Assembly (NCBI GenBank): GCA_003488105.1
Contig: DNMS01000240.1
Span: 1 to 5,927 of the forward strand
DNA length: 5,927 nucleotides
Reading direction: 5' to 3'
From: Rhodospirillaceae bacterium
GTDB taxonomy: Bacteria > Pseudomonadota > Alphaproteobacteria > Rhodospirillales_A > Casp-alpha2
Shown here piece after piece: positions 1 through 4,683 of the stretch (position 1 is the stretch's first letter; the number at the start of each line of letters is the position of its first letter). A program made the position numbers and the translations under genes. The notes beneath the pieces were generated by a model that was not told where the DNA came from, did no database searches, and saw only the letters and a list, made by a program, of their open reading frames with translations.

Positions 1-348
1 GAACGCAACCGCGAGAGTGCGGAGCGCATCAAGCAGCTGATGTTCACCTTCGACGATCTGATCAAGGTCGACCCGGGCGGCATCCAGACGCTGCTGCGTC
101 AGGTCGAGAAGGAACAGTTGGCGCTGGCCCTCAAGGGGGCGTCGGACGAGGTCAAGGACCTGTTCTTCTCCAACATGTCGGAACGCGCCGGCAAGATGAT
201 GAAGGAAGACATGGAGGCCATGGGTGCGGTGCGCCTGAAGGACGTGGACGAGGCCCAGTCGGCCATCGTGCAGGTCGCCAAGAACCTGTCCGACTCGGGC
301 GAAATCGTCATCGCCACCGGCGACGAAGAAGGCGAACTGGTGTTCTAG
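1..348 (+). CDS. fliG: Flagellar motor switch protein FliG, C-terminal part (5' truncated)
   Basis: FliG sits in the cytoplasmic C-ring of the flagellar motor; its C-terminal domain contacts the MotA stator and its middle domain contacts FliM. The frame is open from base 1, giving 115 residues before the TAG stop at 346-348, so this is the last third of a protein usually about 330-345 residues long. The visible part matches the FliG C-terminal domain: a segment reading MFTFDDL, then LALALKG, then [16 protein letters not shown] and [10 protein letters not shown]. The conserved charged torque residues are all present: Lys in ALKGA, Arg in SERAG, the Glu-Asp pair in KEDME and Arg in AVRLKD (positions 32, 49, 56-57 and 65 counted from the Met at base 40). 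The Met at base 40 is internal, not a start. The acidic tail (GDEEGELVF) is short and normal. The next gene lies on the other strand, so fliG ends its transcript here. Confidence 0.95.
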   Translation, partial: ERNRESAERIKQLMFTFDDLIKVDPGGIQTLLRQVEKEQLALALKGASDEVKDLFFSNMSERAGKMMKEDMEAMGAVRLKDVDEAQSAIVQVAKNLSDSGEIVIATGDEEGELVF

Positions 349-366
349 GGCGCGTTTCTTCGCCCT
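347..366. terminator. Small hairpin between convergent fliG and AsmA genes, possible bidirectional terminator
   Basis: AGGGCG at 347-352 pairs perfectly with CGCCCT at 361-366 around an 8-base loop. It starts inside the fliG stop codon and ends 5 bases before the stop codon of the convergent AsmA gene. Neither strand has a clear T run after the stem, so it is not a textbook intrinsic terminator. Its position, filling nearly the whole gap between two converging genes, is the main reason to list it. Confidence 0.3.
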
Positions 367-371
367 GCCGT

Positions 372-2153
372 CTATCGCGCCAGCAACACTTCCCACAACG
401 GACCCGACACAACGGGCGGGGCGTCCCTGCCCTCAAACACCGGCGACGGCTGGAAGCGGACAGTGACATCGCCCGACGGCATGTCCCAGGTCAGGCCCGC
501 GCGGGCATGGCCGACTTCGAAATCCAGAAGCAGTTCGTCGCTCGCGACCAAGCCGCCCTCGATCGTGAAATCCATGGACGCCCGACCAAGCCCAATGGAT
601 CGTTTGTCCTTATCGACCGCGCGCTGCAGGGGCGAGCCGAAGATGCGCCCTTCCGACAGCGTTACGCGCCCGCCGCCCGATGTGGCCGCCAGCATCTCCG
701 GCCCCGAGGCACCCACGGCAAGAACATCCAGATTGCCGTGCAGACGTCCGGCGACACCATGCCCGCCCAGCAGGCTTGCCGTCATCAGGGCTGCATCCAG
801 GTCGCTGCCCGACACCGCGAGGGACAGCGCCGTCTTGCCCTCATTCGCCGTGGCTTCCATGCGCGCACTGAGCGTGCCGCCGAACAGCGGCAGCGAGCCG
901 ATATCGGCCGCCAGGTTCGGCTCCCCCGTGCGCCACGACAGACCGAGCCCGCCCGCGCCCAGGTCGACCCCAGGCACCTTCAGGCGCGCCCATTTGATTC
1001 GCCCCCGACCGCCGATGTCGAAGCGGCGGGACGCCGATCCCACCGCCGGCTGAAACAATCCGGCCAGGCGCGCCGCAGCGACCGCGTGACGCAGGTCCAG
1101 GGCCCCGGCCGCCAGATCCAATTCGATCAGCGGCAGCTTGTCGTCCAGATCGACGGCGATGCGCCCTGTCATGTCCGTAGCACCCAGGACCAGACTACGG
1201 AGCGCAAGGTCGATACGCCCACCCTTCACGTCCGCCTGCAGGCGGGCCGAGGCCTGACCGATCAGATCGGCCGGTGCCGGCGGCCAGGCGGCGGCCAGAG
1301 CCTTGGGGTCGTCCAGGTCCAGGTCGATCGCGGCGCTCAGCGCCCAACGATGACGATGGGCCACGGTGCCGCGCACCAGGAGACTGCCCGGCGCCGCGTC
1401 GAGCATGACCGTGAACGGCACGCGGATGCCATCGCGGAAATCATTCAGCCGGTGCAGTTCGGCTTCGACATAGACGGGCTCGCTCCGCAACCGGGCATCG
1501 CCGCGCAGACGCAGCACGCGGCCCTCGGACGCGCGCGCGATGCCGGCCTCCATGGCAATGCCGTCAAGCGTAACGTCGCGATCAAGCCCCGCGTCGGTAT
1601 ATCGCAAGGCGCCGCCCTCGATCGTCAGCGCCGCGATCTCCACCCCCGGCAAACCGGATGCCTTGAAGGCCGGTGTCCCCGGCGGCGGCGCCTCGCCGTC
1701 CAGGCGCGGCTTGCCCCGGAGACTCCAGTTGTTGGCCCCATCCGGGCCACGGTCGAGCCGCAGACTGGGCCGCACCAGGACAAGACGGCGCGCCCGCACG
1801 GCGCCGCGGGCCAGGGCCCATAGGTCGAGATCGGCCTCCAGCCGCGCGATGCGCAATAGCGGCGGACTGTCCACGGGCACAAAGCGATTCCCCGGCAAAC
1901 GCAGGATGACGTCGTCGGCGTCGAGACCCGGCGTCCCCCAAAAGCGCAATTCGGCACTGCCTTTGACCTCGACCTCGTAACCCGTGACCCAGCCGCCGAC
2001 GGCGGCAATCAGGCGCTCGGCGCCGACCAGAATGGGCACCGCGGCGGCGCAAAGCGTCAACCCCACCGACACGGCGAGGGCAAGGGTCAGGCGTGCCAGG
2101 GGCCGCGCCCCTCCGGCGTCAACGTCATCGGTGATATACGGAGGTTCGGTCAA
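372..2153 (-). CDS. AsmA family envelope protein (593 aa, TTG start)
   Basis: AsmA-family proteins are inner-membrane-anchored, periplasmic beta-rich proteins related to TamB; they are linked to outer-membrane homeostasis and are thought to help move lipids between membranes. Residues 1-21 are a short cytoplasmic tail, 22-45 form one hydrophobic anchor, and the rest is predicted periplasmic. The AsmA N-terminal signature follows: EVEVKGSAELRFWGTPGL near 60-77, alternating hydrophobic strands including LEADLDLWALARGAVRARRL near 105-124, and RPSLRLDRGPDGANNW at 128-143. The C-terminal third has the repeated strand pattern of AsmA proteins, with a GGGRVTLSEGRIFGSPL segment. Length is close to the 617 residues of E. 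coli AsmA. The start is TTG: an in-frame TAG lies three codons upstream, and the next candidate (GTG, residue 28) would cut the anchor. A GGAG lies 13 bases upstream, rather far. It is 58 bases after the TusA-like gene. Which AsmA subtype it is cannot be told. Confidence 0.85.
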   Translation of the reverse strand: MTEPPYITDDVDAGGARPLARLTLALAVSVGLTLCAAAVPILVGAERLIAAVGGWVTGYEVEVKGSAELRFWGTPGLDADDVILRLPGNRFVPVDSPPLLRIARLEADLDLWALARGAVRARRLVLVRPSLRLDRGPDGANNWSLRGKPRLDGEAPPPGTPAFKASGLPGVEIAALTIEGGALRYTDAGLDRDVTLDGIAMEAGIARASEGRVLRLRGDARLRSEPVYVEAELHRLNDFRDGIRVPFTVMLDAAPGSLLVRGTVAHRHRWALSAAIDLDLDDPKALAAAWPPAPADLIGQASARLQADVKGGRIDLALRSLVLGATDMTGRIAVDLDDKLPLIELDLAAGALDLRHAVAAARLAGLFQPAVGSASRRFDIGGRGRIKWARLKVPGVDLGAGGLGLSWRTGEPNLAADIGSLPLFGGTLSARMEATANEGKTALSLAVSGSDLDAALMTASLLGGHGVAGRLHGNLDVLAVGASGPEMLAATSGGGRVTLSEGRIFGSPLQRAVDKDKRSIGLGRASMDFTIEGGLVASDELLLDFEVGHARAGLTWDMPSGDVTVRFQPSPVFEGRDAPPVVSGPLWEVLLAR

Positions 2154-2209
2154 GGTGCGCTATCTGCTCCCCATCGTGGTTCGCCCCCCATCGTGGCATG
2201 TGCCGCCAT
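2150..2209 (-). CDS. Possible 19-residue coupling ORF between the TusA-like and AsmA genes
   Basis: On the minus strand an ATG lies 2 bases after the TusA-like stop codon (TGATCATG) and opens a 19-codon frame. Its TGA stop overlaps the TTG start of the AsmA gene in the sequence TTGA. This geometry would let ribosomes that finish the sulfur carrier re-initiate, read the short frame and be delivered to a weakly marked TTG start. The peptide resembles nothing I recognise, and no good ribosome binding site precedes its ATG. It is as likely to be a translation-coupling device, or chance, as a functional peptide. Confidence 0.25.
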   Translation of the reverse strand: MAAHATMGGEPRWGADSAP

Positions 2210-2211
2210 GA

Positions 2212-2433
2212 TCAGGTCTTGCGCACGACGATGGTGAATTCCCCGCCTTCGGCGCGGCTCTCGACCAGGCCGTAGCCCGTGGCGGCGCAGAATTCCTCGA
2301 AATCCTTGGGCGCGCTGGGATCCGTTGCGATCACCGTCAGCGTATCGCCGACCGCCAGCGGCTTCAGAGCCTTTTTTGCCTTGAGCACGGGAAGCGGGCA
2401 TTTCAGGCCGCGCGCATCCAAAGTCTCCGCCAT
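2212..2433 (-). CDS. TusA/SirA-family sulfur carrier protein (73 aa)
   Basis: TusA-family proteins are small cytoplasmic sulfur carriers that hold a persulfide on a conserved cysteine and pass it on, for tRNA thiolation, molybdenum cofactor chemistry or oxidation of reduced sulfur. The N-terminal signature is complete: LDARGLKCPLPVLKAKKAL, with the carrier Cys at residue 12 in the CPxP motif and the downstream Lys-rich helix. The middle reads GDTLTVIATDPSAPKDFEEFC, followed by a final strand pair (GLVESRAEGGEFTIVVRK), the normal compact alpha/beta fold. Start: an ATG 19 codons further upstream is also open, but the chosen ATG has GAGGG 7 bases before it and starts just before the family domain. 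It is transcribed away from two TSUP exporter genes and toward the AsmA gene. The exact subgroup (TusA, YedF-like or other) cannot be decided, so no symbol is given. Confidence 0.92.
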   Translation of the reverse strand: MAETLDARGLKCPLPVLKAKKALKPLAVGDTLTVIATDPSAPKDFEEFCAATGYGLVESRAEGGEFTIVVRKT

Positions 2434-2440
2434 GTCGTTA

Positions 2441-2445
2441 CCCTC
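2441..2445 (-). promoter_or_regulatory. Shine-Dalgarno GAGGG of the TusA-like gene
   Basis: GAGGG on the minus strand, 7 bases before the ATG at 2431-2433. This strong site decides between that start and the alternative ATG at 2488-2490. Confidence 0.75.
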
Positions 2446-2527
2446 AAGATCGATTAGGAAGTCCGCATTTTTCGGGATGCGCCGGGCCATCGCAAGACCA
2501 ATCGACGGCCTAATTACATGGTTACAC

Positions 2528-2537
2528 GGAAATTTCC
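2528..2537. promoter_or_regulatory. Perfect palindrome GGAAATTTCC, candidate operator
   Basis: The ten bases read the same on both strands. The palindrome lies 95 bases upstream of the TusA-like start and 123 bases upstream of the TSUP1 start. It abuts a TTACA direct repeat. A dimeric regulator serving both directions would fit, but no known operator was recognised and a 10-base palindrome can occur by chance. Confidence 0.3.
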
Positions 2538-2649
2538 CACTTCCGGGGCTTTTCTTGGTGGACGGACGGGACTACAACGTGCGGGCCGCGACCCGCCCCG
2601 GCCTGTCCCGGCAACACGCACAACTCTGTTGATCCCCCCTAGATCCGTC

Positions 2650-2653
2650 AGGA
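2650..2653 (+). promoter_or_regulatory. Shine-Dalgarno AGGA of TSUP1
   Basis: AGGA lies 7 bases before the TTG at 2661 and 19 bases before the in-frame ATG at 2673, so it supports the TTG start. Confidence 0.65.
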
Positions 2654-2660
2654 ATCTGAT

Positions 2661-3575
2661 TTGGATATCTATATGCCCATCGCCGAAATGTCGGTGAACG
2701 TCCCCCTTATTCTGGCGGTCGGCGCCGGTGTGGGACTCCTGTCGGGCCTGTTCGGAGTCGGCGGCGGGTTCCTGATGACACCGCTGCTGTTCTTCATCGG
2801 CATCCCTTCGGCCGTGGCCGTGGCGACCGGGGCAAGCTTGATCGTCGCCGCGTCGATTTCCGGCGTGCTGGCCCATTGGAAACGCGGCAACGTCGATTTT
2901 CGCATGGGCGGATTCCTTCTGGTCGGCGGCGTCGTGGGATCATCGGTCGGGGTCTGGCTGTTCACCGTGCTGCGCGAACAGGGTCATATCGACCTTGTCA
3001 TCCGCCTCTGCTACGTGCTGTTCCTGGCGATTATCGGCGGCCTGATGCTGGTGGAAAGTGCGCGCGCCATGATGCGCAAGAAGAAGAACCAGTCCCGTCG
3101 CGACCATATGCACAATTGGCTGCACGGCCTGCCGTTCAAGGTCCGGTTCCGCCGTTCCAGGCTGTACATCAGCGCCCTGCCGCCGCTTGCCGTCGGCCTG
3201 TTCGTCGGCCTGCTGGCCGGCATCATGGGCGTGGGCGGCGGCTTCGTCATGGTCCCCGCGATGATCTACGTCCTGGGTATGCCGACGGCGGTGGTGGTCG
3301 GCACGTCCTTGTTCCAGATCATCTTCGTATCGGCCAACGTGACCATCCTGCAGTCGGCGACCAACCAGACGGTGGACATCGTGCTGGCGTTGATCCTGCT
3401 GATCGGCGGCGTACTCGGTGCCCAGTTCGGCGCCCGCCTGGGGGCAAAGATGCAGGGTGAACAACTGCGCGGACTGTTGGCGCTGATCGTTCTCGGCGTC
3501 TGCGCCAAGCTGACCTATGAGCTTGTCCTGCAACCGGCGGACCTGTTCTCCATCGCCGAAGTCGCCCGCTATTGA
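2661..3575 (+). CDS. TSUP (TauE/SafE) family anion exporter, copy 1 (304 aa, TTG start)
   Basis: TSUP proteins are inner-membrane transporters associated with sulfite, thiosulfate, sulfoacetate or other sulfonate movement. The protein has two homologous halves, each opening with the family glycine motif: GLFGVGGGFLMTP at 29-41 and GIMGVGGGFVMVP at 187-199. Each is followed by a matching motif (VATGASL at 54-60 and VVGTSL at 212-217). I count about eight hydrophobic segments (roughly 15-35, 40-65, 84-104, 111-132, 170-192, 196-226, 236-258, 268-290). The halves are joined by a very basic loop at 134-168 with HNWLHGLPF at 151-159, expected in the cytoplasm. Cys117 and Cys281 are shared with copy 2. 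Start: TTG is the only candidate between an in-frame TAG at 2640-2642 and the conserved MDIYxPIAEMSVN opening, and AGGA precedes it by 7 bases. The substrate is not determined; sulfite or a related anion is inferred from family and from the nearby TusA-like gene. Confidence 0.93.
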   Translation: MDIYMPIAEMSVNVPLILAVGAGVGLLSGLFGVGGGFLMTPLLFFIGIPSAVAVATGASLIVAASISGVLAHWKRGNVDFRMGGFLLVGGVVGSSVGVWLFTVLREQGHIDLVIRLCYVLFLAIIGGLMLVESARAMMRKKKNQSRRDHMHNWLHGLPFKVRFRRSRLYISALPPLAVGLFVGLLAGIMGVGGGFVMVPAMIYVLGMPTAVVVGTSLFQIIFVSANVTILQSATNQTVDIVLALILLIGGVLGAQFGARLGAKMQGEQLRGLLALIVLGVCAKLTYELVLQPADLFSIAEVARY

Positions 3576-3607
3576 CCCCCGTTCGGCATGTCTGGTGACG
3601 AATTCTG

Positions 3608-3626
3608 TCCCGATTTCGGGAAAATC
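3608..3626 (+). terminator. Hairpin downstream of TSUP1, possible weak terminator or alternative stem pair
   Basis: TCCCG at 3608-3612 pairs with CGGGA at 3617-3621 around ATTT. An overlapping alternative is GATTT at 3612-3616 pairing with AAATC at 3622-3626 around CGGGA; both cannot form at once. The stem begins 32 bases after the TSUP1 stop. No T run follows on the plus strand, so intrinsic termination is doubtful. Confidence 0.25.
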
Positions 3627-3702
3627 GCCTGTCCACGGCAAATTAAGGGTTTTACAGTGCAGAGCGCTATATTATTACTTTCAGTGGGGGCACAGGATTT
3701 CC

Positions 3703-3724
3703 TTGTAATTTCACGCGGTTACAA
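3703..3724. promoter_or_regulatory. Inverted repeat TTGTAA-N10-TTACAA, candidate operator upstream of TSUP2
   Basis: TTGTAA at 3703-3708 and its exact reverse complement TTACAA at 3719-3724 are separated by 10 bases, so the arm centres are 16 bases apart, about one and a half helical turns. It lies 45 bases upstream of the TSUP2 start codon, between the AT-rich promoter-like run and the ribosome binding site, a position where a bound repressor could block transcription. No specific regulator family was recognised. Confidence 0.3.
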
Positions 3725-3758
3725 ACCTGACCCGCTGCATTTTCGCGCTAAGCCCACC

Positions 3759-3762
3759 GGGA
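3759..3762 (+). promoter_or_regulatory. Shine-Dalgarno GGGA of TSUP2
   Basis: GGGA lies 7 bases before the TTG at 3770, the same spacing as in TSUP1, and supports the TTG start. Confidence 0.55.
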
Positions 3763-3769
3763 TACAGAG

Positions 3770-4681
3770 TTGGATATCTACCTCCCCATCGCCGAGATGT
3801 CGGTCAACGCATTCGCGATTTTCGGCATGGGCGCAGGCGTGGGGTTTCTTTCCGGGCTTTTCGGCGTGGGCGGCGGCTTCCTGATGACCCCGTTGCTCAT
3901 CTTCATCGGCATTCCGCCCGCCGTCGCCGTGGCGACCGAAGCCAACCAGATCGTGGCAGCATCCGTATCCGGCGTGCTGGCCCATTGGAAACGCGGCAAC
4001 GTGGACCTGAAAATGGGCATGGTGCTGCTGGTCGGCGGCGTCATCGGCTCGTCGGTCGGGGTTTGGCTGTTCACCGTGCTGCGCGAACTGGGCCAGGTCG
4101 ATCTGGTCATCAAACTTTGCTACGTCGTGTTCCTATCGATCATCGGCTTCCTGATGTTGGTTGAAAGCATGCGGGCGATGATGGCGCGCAAACGCGACGT
4201 GCCGCGCCGCCAGCACACGCACAACTGGCTGCACGGCCTGCCGTTCAAGATGCGGTTCCGCCGCTCGCGCCTGTATATCAGCGCTCTGCTGCCGCTCGGC
4301 GTCGGTGTCTTCGTGGGTCTTTTGGCCGCCATCATGGGGGTCGGCGGCGGCTTCGTCATGGTCCCGGCCATGATCTACCTGCTCGGCATGCCGACGTCGG
4401 TCGTCGTCGGCACCTCTCTGTTCCAGATCATCTTCGTCACCGCCAACGTCACCGTGCTGCAATCAGTGACCAACCAGACCGTGGACGTGGTGCTGGCCCT
4501 GATCCTGCTGTTCGGCGGCGTCATCGGGGCCCAGTTCGGCGCACGGTTCGGCGGTCGCATGCGCGGCGAACAACTGCGCGGCATGCTGGCGCTGATCGTG
4601 CTGGCAGTCTGCGCCAAGCTGACTTACGACCTGGTCGCGACGCCCGTGGACCTTTACTCCATCGGCTTGGCGGGGCACTGA
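3770..4681 (+). CDS. TSUP (TauE/SafE) family anion exporter, copy 2 (303 aa, TTG start)
   Basis: A paralogue of the preceding exporter, aligning without gaps over its whole length; by hand count about 239 of 303 residues are identical. It keeps both glycine motifs (29-41 and 187-199), the basic central loop with HNWLHGLPF, Cys117 and Cys281. Differences cluster at residues 14-20 (first membrane segment), 57-60, the loop at 139-150 and the last dozen residues. At 54-60 it reads VATEANQ where copy 1 reads VATGASL, putting Glu57, Asn59 and Gln60 in a motif expected to line the transport path. Start: TTG lies 18 bases after the in-frame TAA at 3749-3751, and the next possible start is Met10, inside the conserved opening MDIYLPIAEMSVN. 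It is followed after 2 bases by the Alph_Pro_TM gene, so the two are probably co-translated. The substrate is unknown; a sulfur oxyanion or organosulfonate is a family-based inference. Confidence 0.93.
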   Translation: MDIYLPIAEMSVNAFAIFGMGAGVGFLSGLFGVGGGFLMTPLLIFIGIPPAVAVATEANQIVAASVSGVLAHWKRGNVDLKMGMVLLVGGVIGSSVGVWLFTVLRELGQVDLVIKLCYVVFLSIIGFLMLVESMRAMMARKRDVPRRQHTHNWLHGLPFKMRFRRSRLYISALLPLGVGVFVGLLAAIMGVGGGFVMVPAMIYLLGMPTSVVVGTSLFQIIFVTANVTVLQSVTNQTVDVVLALILLFGGVIGAQFGARFGGRMRGEQLRGMLALIVLAVCAKLTYDLVATPVDLYSIGLAGH

Positions 4682-4683
4682 CA

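Larger units (their letters stand above)
2434..2660. promoter_or_regulatory. Divergent intergenic region between the TusA-like gene and TSUP1
   Basis: These 227 bases must hold the promoters for the minus-strand sulfur carrier gene and the plus-strand exporter gene. No convincing sigma-70 hexamer pair could be picked on either strand. The notable sequence is an AT-richer patch at 2511-2537: it contains TTACATGGTTACA (two TTACA units spaced 3 bases apart) and the perfect 10-base palindrome GGAAATTTCC. The rest is GC-rich, with a weak GCGGG/CCCGC hairpin at 2581-2596 and a C-run at 2634-2639. No ORF on either strand looks like a gene. Confidence 0.5.
3576..3769 (+). promoter_or_regulatory. 194-base gap between the TSUP paralogues with promoter-like and operator-like sequence
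   Basis: The gap is long for genes within one operon. In order it holds a compact hairpin (3608-3621), an AT-rich run that stands out from the GC-rich surroundings (3641-3682), a GGATTTCC element (3695-3702), an inverted repeat TTGTAA/TTACAA (3703-3724) and the TSUP2 ribosome binding site. TTAAGG at 3643-3648 and TATATT at 3668-3673 are 19 bases apart, a loose sigma-70-like pair; the TTTACA at 3651 is too close to the same -10. The layout suggests that TSUP2 and the genes after it have their own promoter. No gene-like ORF was found here. Confidence 0.45.

Noticed and set aside
507..1823. Long open frame (438 codons) on the plus strand inside the AsmA gene
   Set aside because: It lies wholly antisense to a well-supported AsmA gene. 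Its product is rich in Arg, Gln, Pro and Gly without any domain pattern, as expected for the shadow frame of a GC-rich gene.
2212..2490. Longer version of the TusA-like protein starting at the ATG at 2488-2490 (92 aa)
   Set aside because: The extra 19 residues are outside the family domain, and the internal ATG has GAGGG at ideal spacing.
2581..2596. GCGGG/CCCGC hairpin in the divergent region
   Set aside because: A five-pair stem in very GC-rich sequence is expected by chance; there is no T run and no link to a gene end.
2673..2675. ATG at codon 5 of TSUP1 as the true start
   Set aside because: The AGGA site is 19 bases away from it, and the four residues before it are conserved in TSUP2, which has no ATG at this position.
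2514..2876. 120-codon minus-strand frame covering part of the divergent region and TSUP1
   Set aside because: Most of it is antisense to TSUP1, and the composition is of the same His/Asp/Gln shadow type.
2940..3641. 233-codon antisense frame over TSUP1, with similar His/Asp/Gln-rich frame over TSUP2
   Set aside because: The repetitive hydrophilic composition is the antisense reading of codons for Val, Leu, Ile and Ala in membrane segments; similarity between the two shadows follows from the paralogy of the real genes.
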